Positions 7,938 to 20,331 of a stretch of DNA of 64,000 nucleotides are shown piece by piece (position 1 is the stretch's first letter; the number at the start of each line of letters is the position of its first letter). The translations under genes and the position numbers were made by a program. The stretch is taken from NCBI GenBank assembly GCA_963737575.1, contig CAVTTJ010000004.1, forward strand, positions 62,001-126,000, written 5' to 3'. The notes under the pieces were generated by a model, which saw only the letters and a program-made list of their open reading frames with translations, had not been told where the DNA came from and made no database searches. The stretch comes from VRUE01 sp963737575. GTDB lineage: Bacteria > Actinomycetota > Thermoleophilia > Solirubrobacterales > 70-9.

Positions 7938-9050
7938 TCAACTCTGCAAGTACCGGTCGACCAGATCGACCTCCTGGAGCCTCCGCAGCCCCTCGCGGAT
8001 GTCCTTGGCCCGGGTCGGGCCGACCCCATCCACAGCCTCGAGCTCGGCATCCGAGGCCGCGACAACGTCCTCGAGGGTGCCGAGTTCCTGGATGATCTTC
8101 TGGACGACAAGCTTTGGGATCCTCGGGATGCGGCCGAGGACGCGGTAGCCGCGCGGGCTGACAGGGAAGTCGAGCGTGTTCAGCTTGCGGTCGTAGCCGA
8201 GCAGCTCGGCGAGGCGGCCGAAGTCGAGGACGTCCTCGTGCGGCAGCCGCGACAGCGACTCCCCCACCGTTTCCAGGTTCTGCTCGGAGTCCTCGACGGA
8301 GTAGTCGCGGATCAACGCCGCCTTTTCCCCCGCGACTCCGACCATCGACTCCTCGAGCTGCATCTCGATCAGGCGGCCCTCGGTGCCGAGCTCGACGATG
8401 TAGCGCTCGACCTCGACCGCCATCCGGGTCACGAGCTCGGCCCGCTGGAGGACCGAGAGCGCGTCGTAGAGGACGCTGCCGCCTTCGAACTCGAGCACGC
8501 TGAGCCGGGTCGCGACCTGGTCGAGCCGCTCGCGGTACTTCTCGAGCGTCGCCAGCCCCTGGTTGGCCTTGGCGAGAACGGCGGGGATGTCCTGGAGGAT
8601 GTACTTCGTCCCCTCGACGTAGAGGGAGACGACGTCGCGCCGCTGCGAGATCGCGATCACCAGCGCGTCGGTCTGTTTGGAGACGCGCTCGGCGGTGCGG
8701 TGGCGGGTGCCGGTCTCGCTCGAGAGGATCGTCGGGTCCGGCATCAGCTGGACGTTGGCCCAGATGATCTTGGTCGCCTCGCAGTTGAGGACGATCGCGC
8801 CGTCCATCTTCGCCACCTGGTAGAGCATCGCCGGGGTGTAGTCGATGTCGAGCTTGATTCCCCCCGAGAGCAGGTGGGAGATCTCGCTCGGCTCGGCGAC
8901 GACGATCAGGGCGCCGGTGCTGGCGTGGACGATGTTGTCGATCCCCTCGCGCAGCGCGCCACCCGGGGCGACGACGTCGAGAGACCTCAGAAGCCTGGGG
9001 TCCTGACGTTCCGAAAGCTCTTGAAGCTCATCCCCAGGCTGCGACGACAT
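7938..9050 (-). CDS. disA: DNA integrity scanning diadenylate cyclase DisA
   Basis: 370 residues. It makes cyclic di-AMP from two ATP and scans DNA for branched structures. The N-terminal DAC domain shows MDGAIVLNC (DGA motif, about residue 83) and GTRHRTAER (RHR motif, about residue 115), both needed for catalysis. A helical linker follows. The C-terminal helix-hairpin-helix region (LEAVDGVGPTRAKDIREGL) binds DNA. ATG 9050 is chosen, with a TTG directly before it as the alternative. In many genomes radA precedes disA; here an MFS transporter occupies that place. A consensus-like -35 box lies about 75 bp upstream. Confidence 0.96.
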   Translation of the reverse strand: MSSQPGDELQELSERQDPRLLRSLDVVAPGGALREGIDNIVHASTGALIVVAEPSEISHLLSGGIKLDIDYTPAMLYQVAKMDGAIVLNCEATKIIWANVQLMPDPTILSSETGTRHRTAERVSKQTDALVIAISQRRDVVSLYVEGTKYILQDIPAVLAKANQGLATLEKYRERLDQVATRLSVLEFEGGSVLYDALSVLQRAELVTRMAVEVERYIVELGTEGRLIEMQLEESMVGVAGEKAALIRDYSVEDSEQNLETVGESLSRLPHEDVLDFGRLAELLGYDRKLNTLDFPVSPRGYRVLGRIPRIPKLVVQKIIQELGTLEDVVAASDAELEAVDGVGPTRAKDIREGLRRLQEVDLVDRYLQS

Positions 9051-9098
9051 CAAGTCAAGGATGCCAAATTCCGCTTTCCAATGCGGTCTGCTTAATCC

Positions 9099-9129
9099 CT
9101 AGTGGAAAGGTCGGAACAGCAATTGTCAA
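9099..9129 (-). promoter_or_regulatory. Candidate promoter for the disA-carD-ispD operon
   Basis: On the minus strand a perfect TTGACA (9129-9124) is followed, after 19 nt, by CACTAG (9104-9099), a weak -10 match. It lies about 50 bp before the disA ATG and just beyond the MFS gene stop. The -35 box is convincing; the -10 box and spacing are not. Confidence 0.4.
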
Positions 9130-9142
9130 GCCGATCGCTCAC

Positions 9143-10591
9143 TCAAAGGTGGAATCGACGGTGGTGGCGGTGGTGTTGGAGCTCCTCCTCGGGCGGCTCG
9201 CCGGCGACCGCCGGGTCGGGACCCGGCGGGTGGGTGTCGCGGACGAAGGCCCAGGTCAGCGTCGTGCCGAGGGCGCAGAGCGCGACCGCGACCCAGGTCG
9301 AGCCGGCGATCGAGGCCGCGAGGGAGTCGCCGCCGCCCTGCAGCGCGTGGAAGGCGGCGCTCGTCGCCGCCAGCGCCAGCGAGCCGGCGACGATCCTGTC
9401 CATCGCGAGGACGCCGGAGGCGATCCCGACCTTCTCGCCCGGCATCGCGGCCATCGCCGCGGTCGACATCGGCGCGTAGACGAGCCCAAGCGCGATCCCG
9501 AACAGCAGGTAGCCGACGAGCACGAGGGCGTAGGAGCTCGAGGCGCCGATCTGGGTGAGGACAGCGAGGCCCGCTGTCCCGAACAGCATCCCGACGGTCA
9601 TCAGCCGGCGGGCGCCGAAGCGCCCGATCAGCCGCCCCGAGAACGGCGAGATCAGGATCATCGGCGCCGTGATCGGCAGCACCAGCACGCCGCTCTCGAT
9701 CGCCGAGTGCCCACGGACATCCTGCAGGTACTGGGGCTGGAAGAACATCACCGCCCAGTAGGAGCCGACGATCGCGAAGGCGGCGGCGCTGGCGCCGAAG
9801 TAGGGCCGGTTGCGGAAGAGGTCGAATTCGACGATCGGGTCCTCGACGCGGCGCTCGATCGACCAGAAGGCGGCGAAGGCGAGGATGCCCACCGCGGCGA
9901 GCGCGACCACGGTCCCCGCCGCCCAGGCGCGCGACTGGATCATCGCGAGGACGACCGAGGTGAGGCCGATCGTGAGCGCGATCAGGCCGGGGACGTCGAT
10001 CCGGCGACCGGCCGCGGGATCGGTCGACTCCCTCGCCGCCACCGACATGATCAGGAACCCGGCGACGATGATCGGCAGGTTGATCCAGAAGATCGCCCGC
10101 CAGTCGATCTCGATCAGCGCCCCGCCGGCCAGCGGCCCGACCGCCAGCGCGATCGCCGACACCGCGGCCCAGATCCCGAGCGCCCGCGCCTGTTCGCCCT
10201 TCGGGAAGGCGTTGCAGACGATCGCCAGCGACAGCGTCAGCGTCGGCGCCGCCCCCACCCCCTGGACGATCCTGCCGGCGATCAGCATCGCCGGCCCATC
10301 GGCCGCCCCGGCGAGCACCGACCCGGCACCGAAGATGACGATCCCGATGAGGAACATGCGCTTGCGGCCGAACATGTCGCCGAGCCGGCCGGCGGTGACG
10401 ACCAGGACGGCGATCGTCAGCAGGTAGCCGTTCATCACCCACTGCAGCGACTCGGCGCTGGCCCCGACGTCGTCGCGGATGCTCGGCAGCGCCAGCGCGA
10501 CCACGGTCGAGTCGAGCATCAGGATGAAGAGCCCGGCGCAGGCGCCGGCAAGGGTCCACCAGGGCCTCGTCCGCTCGTCGATCCGGAACAC
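9143..10591 (-). CDS. MFS transporter, DHA2 (EmrB/QacA-like) family
   Basis: 482 residues starting at GTG 10591. It should be a 14-helix proton-coupled multidrug exporter in the inner membrane. Helix 1 ends LDSTVVALALPSI, a typical DHA2 motif. The motif A loop GRLGDMFGRKR lies between helices 2 and 3 (about residue 75), and the motif C region reads ALAVGPLAGGAL. The C-terminus is a His/Arg/Glu-rich tail. The upstream aldo/keto reductase stops 5 bp before this start, so the two are probably one transcript. The same frame stays open through the reductase region only because of that gene's frameshift. Confidence 0.9.
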   Translation of the reverse strand: MFRIDERTRPWWTLAGACAGLFILMLDSTVVALALPSIRDDVGASAESLQWVMNGYLLTIAVLVVTAGRLGDMFGRKRMFLIGIVIFGAGSVLAGAADGPAMLIAGRIVQGVGAAPTLTLSLAIVCNAFPKGEQARALGIWAAVSAIALAVGPLAGGALIEIDWRAIFWINLPIIVAGFLIMSVAARESTDPAAGRRIDVPGLIALTIGLTSVVLAMIQSRAWAAGTVVALAAVGILAFAAFWSIERRVEDPIVEFDLFRNRPYFGASAAAFAIVGSYWAVMFFQPQYLQDVRGHSAIESGVLVLPITAPMILISPFSGRLIGRFGARRLMTVGMLFGTAGLAVLTQIGASSSYALVLVGYLLFGIALGLVYAPMSTAAMAAMPGEKVGIASGVLAMDRIVAGSLALAATSAAFHALQGGGDSLAASIAGSTWVAVALCALGTTLTWAFVRDTHPPGPDPAVAGEPPEEELQHHRHHRRFHL

Positions 10592-10596
10592 GCCGG

Positions 10597-11734
10597 TCAG
10601 GCCGGGGTGCGGGAGAGATCGCGGGCGGGGTCGATCCCCCAGCGCTCGCCGACCGCGCCGAGCTCCTCGTCGAGCGCCCAGCGGTCGGGCCGCTCTTCGC
10701 CCTCGTGCTCGGGGCTGGCGCCCTTCAGCGCCATGCAGCCGGTGTTGTCGCCGACGGCGCGGATCTCGGCGACCTCCTCGATCGTGATCCGCTGCTCGGT
10801 CGGCAGCGCCGCGAGCTGGGCCCGCTTCTCCTCGATCGGGAGCGCTGCCGGCCCGGCCTCCTGGATCAGGGTCGGGACGACGCACTCGACCGCCCGGTGG
10901 GCGAGGTTCCACTGGCAGGCGAGCTGAATCGTCTTCAGCTCCGTCCGCTCGGCGATCGGGATCACCCGCTCGAGCTTCTCGAGGCCGGCCTCGATCCAGC
11001 CGTCGGGGCGGAACGCGCGGTGATCGCCCTCGGCAAGCTCCATCCCCGGCTCGAGGTCGCCCCAGAAGAGGCCGCCGTAGTCGACGACCCGGGTGATCAC
11101 GCGGATCTCGATGGCGGGCGGCGGCCTCGAGGCAGAGCTCGCCCGGCCAGGGCTCGAACGGGTTGAGGATGATCATCGCCCAATCGATCCGCTCGCCGAA
11201 GCGCTCGAAGCAGGAGATCAGGTCGAGGGTGAAGCCGTTGGCCGGGCCGGGGGCGACGCCGATTTCCGCGGCGATGCCGGCCTCGCGCAGAGCCTCCATC
11301 CCGTCCCAGACCGCCTCGCTCGTGTAGCCGATGCGATCGGGATTGTGGAGGAGGAGCAGGTCGAAGGAGGACGCGCCGAGGCGGCCGAGGCTGCGCTCGG
11401 CCGCCAGCCGCAGGTAGTCGGCGTAGGCGTCGGGGCCGCGGAGGGCGGGGTCGGTGAAGCGGGGAAAGCCGCGCGGCCCGTCGCGCTCGCCCTCGTAGAA
11501 GTCGTGGCCGACGGCGCCGACCAGCGTGTAGTCCTCGCGCCGCACCCCGGTCAGCGCCCGCCCGAGCAGCTCGTCGGCCTCGCCCTGGCCGTAGGCGTCC
11601 GCGCTCAGCACCGTCGAGATTCCCCCGCCGGGCCGCAGCAGCGCTTCGAGGCGCTCCTCGGGTATCGCCTCGCCGAAGTGGAGGAACCTCCCCCCGCTCC
11701 AGGTGCCGATCGCGGTGCGGCCCAGGTCACTCAT
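10597..11734 (-). pseudogene. Aldo/keto reductase, frameshifted
   Basis: The N-terminal half (MSDLGRTAIGTWSGGRFLHF... to ...PGELCLEAAA) and the C-terminal half (IEIRVITRVVDYGGLFWGD... to ...DLSRTPA) lie in different frames, joined near 11113-11118. Removing one C from a CCC run on the coding strand restores a continuous protein of about 378 residues. Visible AKR features are the active-site Tyr region (SADAYGQGEADELLGRAL), LLLLHNPDR, and a C-terminal NTGCMALKGASPEH segment. Such enzymes reduce carbonyls with NADPH. It is followed by the MFS exporter. The single homopolymer indel makes a sequence error at least as likely as real inactivation. Confidence 0.75.
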
Positions 11735-11797
11735 CGTCGAAACCGTATCGGTAGCCACCTCTGAACCGGGGGGTTAGGATCGTCGTCGACGAGCTCG

Positions 11798-13510
11798 ATG
11801 GACGCTTCCCGATACGTCGCGACAATCGCCGCCGTCGTTTCGGCGCTGGTTGTCGCCGCGGCCTCTCCCGCCCAGGAGCTGGGCGCCGAAGGCCTCCTCG
11901 ACCCGACCTTCGGCAGCGGCGGCTTCACGATCCTCGACGAACCCGACCTCGCCGGCGAGTACCTGTCCGACGTCGTCGTCCTCCCGGACGGGAAGATCCT
12001 TGCCGGCGGCACCAGGGGCAGCTCCGAGGGCTTCCTGCTCGCCCGCTTCAACCCCGACGGTAGCCCCGACACGACCTTCGGACCGGAAGGGTTCAGGGTC
12101 GAGCCCGACCTCCACAACGCAGGCGACCCGCGGGCGATCGACGACCTGGCGTTGCTCGGTGACGGGCGGATCGTCGCCGCCGGGCTCGGGCGCGGACCGG
12201 ATCCGGATCAATTCAACGCGTTCGGGATCGCCCGCTACCTACCGAGCGGACAGCTCGATCCGGACTTCGGCGACGCCGGCCTCTCCGTCCTGTCCCCAGA
12301 AGGCCCGGGCGAAGCCGCCGCGATGGATATCGCCCCGGGGGGGAAGATCGTGGCCGCGGGCGAACGCATCAACCTCGCCGTCCACTCCGAAGTGGCGGTG
12401 TTACGCCTCACCTCCGAAGGAAACCCCGATCCGAGCTTTTCGGCGGCGGCCCCGGTTGGATTCCGCATCTTCAAAGTCCCGGGCAGCGAAAGCTCAGAAG
12501 CGAACGCGGTCAGGGTCCTCGGCGACGGCTCTGTGGTCGTCGGGGGTGTGTCCGAGGAGGGCGCGTTTCTGGCCAAGCTCGACTCTGACGGGGAACCCGT
12601 CGCCAGCTTCGGCACCGCCGGGATCAAGGTCCAGGACCTTGGCGAGGAAACCGAACCCTCCGGGGAAATCACCGACCTCGCAATTCAGCCCGATGGCCGG
12701 ATCGTCGTCACCGGATCGGCAGTCCCGGCGCCGGGCGCCAAGTCGGAGCTGATCGTCGCCCGCTTTACCGCCGCAGGTCAACTCGATCCGAGCTTCAGCT
12801 CCGGCGGGATCTTCAGACTCGACGCGTCCGAAGGCTACGACGAAGGTCGAGCACTGTCCCTGCTTCCCGACGGCCGCATCCTCGTCGCCGGGTACTACCA
12901 CGGCCTCGACACCTGGCTCCTCCGGCTGACGCCGGACGGCCGCCTCGACCCCAGCTTCGGCGTCGGGGGGCAGACAGTCGCGAGCGCCAGCCCCACTGTA
13001 GACGCAGCCGAAGGCCTGGCGGTCCAGCCCGACGGCCGGCCAGTGATCGCCGGGTCCGCCGAAAGCCCGTCCGGCGACGGGAGCGAGCTTCTGGTCGGCC
13101 GCTTCACCGGGCCCGAAACGGTGAAGGTGAGCGTGATCCCGACCAAGCCGCGTTGCGGCGGACGCACCGCGACGATCGTCGGCACCGGGCGAGCCGACAG
13201 TTTGAAGGGGACGAAGAAGGCCGACGTCATCGCCGGCCTCGGCGGCAACGATCGGATCTCCTCGCTGGCCGGCAACGACGTCGTCTGCGGCGGCGATGGC
13301 AAGGACTCGATCGACCTCGGCAAGGGCCGAGACGAAGGCCACGGCGAAGGGGGTGCCGACATCATCAGGGGCGGCCCGGGCAAGGACACGCTGCTGGGCG
13401 GCGGCGGTCGGGACAGGCTGATCGGGGGCGGCGGCAAGGACGTATGCAACGGCGGCCCGGGCAGGGACCCGAAGGCCAGCGGCTGCGAGCGGCGGACGAA
13501 GCTGCCCTAA
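11798..13510 (+). CDS. Secreted delta-60 repeat protein with RTX-like C-terminus (copy 1)
   Basis: 570 residues from ATG 11798 with an N-terminal signal peptide (ATIAAVVSALVVAAASPAQ). Residues of about 30-440 hold roughly seven delta-60 repeats with the pattern LLPDGRI(L/V)VAG...LLRLTPDGRLDPSFG, a beta-propeller-like family (TIGR02608). Residues of about 455-560 carry Gly-Asp-rich nonapeptides (GLGGNDRISSLAGNDVVCGG, GGPGKDTLLGGGGRDRL) like the calcium-binding RTX/hemolysin repeats. An extracellular, calcium-stabilised protein is inferred; the function is unknown. A close paralogue follows 35 bp downstream in the same direction. Confidence 0.88.
   Translation: MDASRYVATIAAVVSALVVAAASPAQELGAEGLLDPTFGSGGFTILDEPDLAGEYLSDVVVLPDGKILAGGTRGSSEGFLLARFNPDGSPDTTFGPEGFRVEPDLHNAGDPRAIDDLALLGDGRIVAAGLGRGPDPDQFNAFGIARYLPSGQLDPDFGDAGLSVLSPEGPGEAAAMDIAPGGKIVAAGERINLAVHSEVAVLRLTSEGNPDPSFSAAAPVGFRIFKVPGSESSEANAVRVLGDGSVVVGGVSEEGAFLAKLDSDGEPVASFGTAGIKVQDLGEETEPSGEITDLAIQPDGRIVVTGSAVPAPGAKSELIVARFTAAGQLDPSFSSGGIFRLDASEGYDEGRALSLLPDGRILVAGYYHGLDTWLLRLTPDGRLDPSFGVGGQTVASASPTVDAAEGLAVQPDGRPVIAGSAESPSGDGSELLVGRFTGPETVKVSVIPTKPRCGGRTATIVGTGRADSLKGTKKADVIAGLGGNDRISSLAGNDVVCGGDGKDSIDLGKGRDEGHGEGGADIIRGGPGKDTLLGGGGRDRLIGGGGKDVCNGGPGRDPKASGCERRTKLP
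13188..13340 (+). repeat. 153-bp perfect direct repeat, unit 1
   Basis: From GGCGAGCCGACAG to GACGAAGGCC the sequence is identical to 14987-15139. It encodes the first RTX-like nonapeptides of both delta-60 proteins and lies 1799 bp from unit 2. Confidence 0.9.
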
Positions 13511-13545
13511 GCCAAACGTTGGGCGCACCTGATGTCCCCGTTACG

Positions 13546-15305
13546 ATGAGCAGCGTCATGGGGCGGCCATCGGGACGGACTGGCGTTTCCGCTGCAACTC
13601 GAGCGGTTCTACCGGTCGCGGTCGTCGCCGCAGTCCTCCTCATCGCTCCGGCTCAGGGCCGCGGCGCCGTCGCCGGCGAACCCGACCCGAGCTTCGGCAC
13701 GGCCGGCTTCACGATCTTCGACGAACCGAACGAGAAAAACGAGTTCCTCGCCGACCTGCTGGTCCTCCGCGACGGGAAGATCCTCGGCGCGGGCAGCCGC
13801 GGCGGCGGCGCCAGCGGCGCCCCGACCGGTTTCCTGCTCGCCCGGTTCAATTCCGACGGCAGCCCGGACCTCGGCTTCGGTGGCGACGGCTTCAGGGTCG
13901 AGCCCGACCTCGAACAGGCTGGCGATCCGATCTCGATCGAAGCGATCGAGGAACGCGGCGACGGCAAATTCGTCGTCGCCGGCACCGGTCGGGGTCCGAC
14001 GGCCGGATCCCTTGGCTTCGAGTTCGGGCGCTACATGCCGAACGGCGAACTCGACCCCGGTTTTGGTACGAGCGGCCTGACCACCGTTTCGACCAAAGAG
14101 CTCGCCGCCGCCAGCGCAATGGACCAGGCCCCGGATGGGAAGATCGTCGCGGCCGGGGTCTCGGGGACGCTCGTCACGGGACTGAAGGTCGCCGTGGCTC
14201 GCGTGACCGAGAACGGGGAACCGGACCCCTCCTTCAGCACGGCCCCAGCCAATGGCGTCCGGGTGATCGACATTCCCGGAAGCGCCATCGAGCAAGCGTA
14301 TGCCGTCAAGGTCCTGGGCAACGAAACCATCGTCATCGGGGGGGCCGCCGAACAGGGGGCATTTCTGGCGGAGCTCGACGCCGAAGGGAATCTCGTCTCC
14401 GGGTTCGGAAAAGGCGGGGTCGCCGTCGAGGACCTCGGCAGCGCCCCCTTTCCGTCGGGCCTGATCACCGACCTCAAGGTCCTCCCCGACGGCGGCATCC
14501 TGGCCACCGGCACCGCCCTGGCCTCCAACGAAGACGAAGAGGGGTTCGTCGCCCGTTTCACCTCCACCGGGCAACTCGACCCGGGCTTTGCGGCCGGCGG
14601 GATCCTGCGCGCCAACCCCACCGGCCAGGATGACACCCTGGAATCGCTCGAGGTGGACAATGCGGGCCGCATCGTCGCCGCCGGGGTTCGCGGGTATGGG
14701 AACGCGCTCGGCGACACCTGGCTGCTGCGGCTGACACCCGACGGCCACCTCGATCCTGCCTTCGGCAGTGGCGGTGAAACCGACGCCAACGCGGTCCCCG
14801 ACTCGGAGTTCGTCAGTGGGCTCGCCCTTCAGCCGGACGGGCGCGCCGTGGTGGCCGGCGACGCCTTCGAAGGCTCCGAGAAGCTACTCGTCGGCCGCTT
14901 CACCGCCGACCCCGAACCGGTCAGGGTCAGCGTCGTCCCGGTCAAAGCCCGCTGCGGGGGCAGGAGCGCGACGATCGTCGGGACCCGGCGAGCCGACAGT
15001 TTGAAGGGGACGAAGAAGGCCGACGTCATCGCCGGCCTCGGCGGCAACGATCGGATCTCCTCGCTGGCCGGCAACGACGTCGTCTGCGGCGGCGATGGCA
15101 AGGACTCGATCGACCTCGGCAAGGGCCGAGACGAAGGCCGCGGCGAAAGGGGCGCCGACACGATCAAGGGCGGCCCGGGCAAGGACACGCTGATCGGGGC
15201 GGCCGGCAGGGACAGGCTGCTCGGCGGACCGGGCTCCGACCTCTGTAACGGCGGCGCCGGCAAGGACGCCAGGGCCGCCGGCTGCGAGGCGCTGAAGAAG
15301 CTGCC

Positions 15306-15309
<4 letters not shown>
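13546..15309 (+). CDS. Secreted delta-60 repeat protein with RTX-like C-terminus (copy 2)
   Basis: 587 residues from ATG 13546 (an ATG four codons later is also possible). The layout matches the upstream gene: signal peptide (LPVAVVAAVLLIAPAQG), delta-60 repeats starting GEPDPSFGTAGFTIFDEP, then Gly-Asp RTX-like nonapeptides ending GAGKDARAAGCEALKKLP. The delta-60 part has diverged from copy 1, whereas about 153 bp of the RTX-like part are identical at DNA level, indicating tandem duplication with recent conversion or strong constraint. Its stop shares CTAG with the convergent clpC stop. Confidence 0.88.
14987..15139 (+). repeat. 153-bp perfect direct repeat, unit 2
   Basis: Identical to 13188-13340. 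Sequence on both sides diverges at once, so identity is confined to the start of the RTX-like segment. Confidence 0.9.
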
Positions 15310-17930
<2,621 letters not shown>

Positions 17931-18046
17931 TTGGCCTCTATCTCGCTTCTTGGTTGAACAAACGCAAATCGGTGGCCGAAGTACCGGAACCGCCTCCGAT
18001 ATCGGGAAGGTTCCCTAAGCGTCCTCTAAACGATACCGAGGGCGCC

Positions 18047-18062
18047 CCCCTGGCCTCAGGGG
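18047..18062 (-). terminator. Weak hairpin between lysS and clpC
   Basis: CCCCTG-gcct-CAGGGG forms a 6-bp stem about 50 bp beyond the lysS stop and before clpC. It has no T-run on the minus strand, so a terminator role is only possible. The remainder of the 179-bp gap shows nothing else I can name. Confidence 0.3.
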
Positions 18063-18109
18063 TCGGAAAGTCGCTGGTAGCGGGTTTTTGGGGCCCGATT
18101 GGTGCTCAA

Positions 18110-19672
18110 TCAGGCGCGCATGGCGGGAAAAAGCACCACTTCGCGGAGGCTTTTCGCCCCGGTAAGAATCATTGCAAGCCGGTCAACCCCGAGCCCGACC
18201 CCTCCGGTCGGGGGCATTCCCTGCTCGAGCGCCTCGACGAAGGCCTCGTCGAACGGCTGCGCCTCTTCGTCGCCGCGGGCGAGCTCGGCGGCCTGCTGCT
18301 CGAACCGACGGCGCTGCTCGTCGGGGTCGTTGAGCTCGGTGAACGAGTTCGCGATCTCCATCCCTCCGGCGAACGCCTCCCAGCGCTCGACCAGCCCCTC
18401 CTCGCTCCGGTGCGCCTTGGCGAACGGCGAGAGCTCGACCGGGTAGTCGAGGACGAAGGTCGGCTGGATCAGCTCCGGCTCGACCAACTTCGAGAGCAGG
18501 CCGTCGACCAGCTTGCCCCAGCCCTCGGCGGGGTCGGGCTCGGTCCCCATCGCCGCCGCGAGCTCCTCGCGGCCAGGGTGCTCGGCGATGTCGATCCCGG
18601 TCCGCTCGGAGATCGCCTCGCGCAGCGTGACCCGGCGCCAGGGCGGGGTGAGGTCGATGGTGACGCCCTCGCGGTCGACCTCGAGCGTGCCGAGGACGCG
18701 CTCGGCGACGTCGGCGACCAGCAGCTCGAGGTCGTGGGCGGTCTTCTCGTAGTCGGCGTAGGCCTCGTACCACTCGAGCATCGTGAACTCGGGGTTGTGC
18801 TTGTGGGAGACGCCCTCGTTGCGGAAGTCCTTGCCGAGCTCGTAGACGCGATCGATCCCCCCCACCACCAGGCGCTTGAGATAGAGCTCGGTCGCGATCC
18901 GCAGGTAGAAGTCGCGGTCGAGCGCGTTGTGGTGGGTGACGAAGGGGCGGGCCAGGGCGCCGCCGTAGAGCGGCTGCAGGACCGGCGTCTCGGCCTCGAC
19001 GAAGCCGTGCTCGTCGAGCCAGCGCCGGATCTCCGCGATCGCCCGCGCGCGCAGGGCGAAGGTCCGGCGGCTGTCCTCGTTGGCGAGCAGATCGAGCTCG
19101 CGCCGCCGGTAACGGGTCTCGACGTCCTCGAGGCCATGGAACTTGTCGGGCGGCGGCCGCAGGCTCTTCGCCAGCAGCCGCCAGTGGTCGATCGAGAGCG
19201 TCAGCTCGCCGCCGCTGCGGGTCGCCATCGCCGTGCCCTCGACCCCGATCAGGTCGCCGATGTCGAGGTCGACGAGCAGCCGGTATGGCTCCTCGCCGAG
19301 CAGGTCCTCGCGGGCGTGGAGCTGGATCTGGCCGCTGCCGTCGCGGAGGTCGAGGAAGCAGGCCTTGCCGTGGCCGCGGCGGGCGACTATCCGGCCCGCG
19401 ACCCTGTGACGCGAGTGGGTCTCGAGCCCCGGCGCAAGGCCCTGGTGGGCGGTGCGCACCTCACCGATCTCCTCACGCTCAGCGAAGCTGTGCGGGAAGG
19501 GGTCGACGCCGGCGGACCTCAGGCGCTCGAGCTTCTCCCTGCGATCCTTGAGAACATCACTTCCGCCCACCTCCTCGGCTCCCGCTCCCTCGCGGGAGTC
19601 AGATTGCGACGCTCGGTCGCTCCCGCGGTCGGAGGGGGGCGGGTGCTCTTTCTCCTGCTCAGGCTCCGTCAT
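18110..19672 (-). CDS. lysS: Lysyl-tRNA synthetase, class II
   Basis: 520 residues from ATG 19672. It charges tRNA-Lys. An extra acidic, low-complexity extension (residues 1-38) precedes the OB-fold anticodon-binding domain (VAGRIVARRGHGKACFLDLRDGSGQIQL). Class II motifs follow: motif 1 in the FVEAETPVLQPLYGGALARPF region, motif 2 in ELGKDFRNEGVSHKHNPEFTM, and motif 3 in GVGLGVDRLAMILTG. It sits between greA and clpC in the backbone order. Confidence 0.97.
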   Translation of the reverse strand: MTEPEQEKEHPPPSDRGSDRASQSDSREGAGAEEVGGSDVLKDRREKLERLRSAGVDPFPHSFAEREEIGEVRTAHQGLAPGLETHSRHRVAGRIVARRGHGKACFLDLRDGSGQIQLHAREDLLGEEPYRLLVDLDIGDLIGVEGTAMATRSGGELTLSIDHWRLLAKSLRPPPDKFHGLEDVETRYRRRELDLLANEDSRRTFALRARAIAEIRRWLDEHGFVEAETPVLQPLYGGALARPFVTHHNALDRDFYLRIATELYLKRLVVGGIDRVYELGKDFRNEGVSHKHNPEFTMLEWYEAYADYEKTAHDLELLVADVAERVLGTLEVDREGVTIDLTPPWRRVTLREAISERTGIDIAEHPGREELAAAMGTEPDPAEGWGKLVDGLLSKLVEPELIQPTFVLDYPVELSPFAKAHRSEEGLVERWEAFAGGMEIANSFTELNDPDEQRRRFEQQAAELARGDEEAQPFDEAFVEALEQGMPPTGGVGLGVDRLAMILTGAKSLREVVLFPAMRA

Positions 19673-19694
19673 CCCGACGCGAGCCTACTCGGAC

Positions 19695-20174
19695 TCAAGC
19701 AGTCTCGATTTTCGTGATTTTGAGCTTTTTCCGCGGGCCGCGCGGGACCTCGACGGTGACGACGTCGTTGCGCTTGCGGCCGATCAGGGCTTTGCCGATC
19801 GGCGACTCATTCGAGAGCTTCTGCTCGAGCGGATCGGCCTCGGTCGAGCCGACGATCTGAAATTTCTGCGAGTCGCCGCTTTTCTGGTCTTTGACGTGGA
19901 CGACAGAGCCGACGGTGACCTCGTCGGTTCCGACTTCCTTCTTGTCGATGACGGTCGCCCGGCGCAGCCGCTCTTCGAGCTGGGCTATCCGCGCCTCGAG
20001 CAGCGCCTGCTCGTTCTTCGCGTCGTCGTACTCGGCGTTCTCGGAGATGTCGCCGAACTCGCGCGCCTCCTTGATCCGCAACGCCACCTCGCGCCGTTTC
20101 TCGGTCGAGAGGTTCTCGATTTCTTCTTTGAGCTTCTCGAGCCCTTCGGGGGTGATGACGGCCTGCCGAGTCAC
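19695..20174 (-). CDS. greA: Transcription elongation factor GreA
   Basis: 159 residues from GTG 20174 (VTRQAVITPEGLEKLKEEIE), the normal GreA length. It rescues backtracked RNA polymerase by stimulating transcript cleavage. The N-terminal coiled coil carries the acidic tip region EFGDISENAEYDDAKNEQ. The C-terminal FKBP-like domain includes KFQIVGSTEADPLEQKLSNE and ends with the conserved GKALIGRKRNDVVTVEVP. The stop lies 22 bp before the lysS start, so cotranscription is likely. The frame continues upstream to 20261, but the GTG matches GreA homologues. Confidence 0.95.
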   Translation of the reverse strand: MTRQAVITPEGLEKLKEEIENLSTEKRREVALRIKEAREFGDISENAEYDDAKNEQALLEARIAQLEERLRRATVIDKKEVGTDEVTVGSVVHVKDQKSGDSQKFQIVGSTEADPLEQKLSNESPIGKALIGRKRNDVVTVEVPRGPRKKLKITKIETA

Positions 20175-20282
20175 TTCTCTGCCCTCGCTTTTGCTTATAA
20201 CTGGTCGTATTCCGGGTCGCAGACCCAAAAACGCCCGGGTGCGGCCGAATCGTGCCGCCACACCTGGGCCAAGAGCCGCGGG

Positions 20283-20288
20283 ATTATA
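20283..20288 (-). promoter_or_regulatory. Candidate -10 box for greA
   Basis: A perfect TATAAT on the minus strand, about 109 bp before the greA start. No convincing -35 is seen 17 bp upstream, where a GAGGCG/CGCCTC inverted repeat lies instead. Confidence 0.45.
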
Positions 20289-20331
20289 GCGAGGCGACTT
20301 CGCCGCCTCGACGGGCTTCCCTGCGCCCTAT

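Noticed and set aside
9149..10927. 592-residue plus-strand open frame
   Set aside because: Antisense to the MFS transporter and the reductase.
17931..18109. CIRCE, HAIR or CtsR operator before clpC
   Set aside because: No matching inverted or direct repeat is found in the upstream region.
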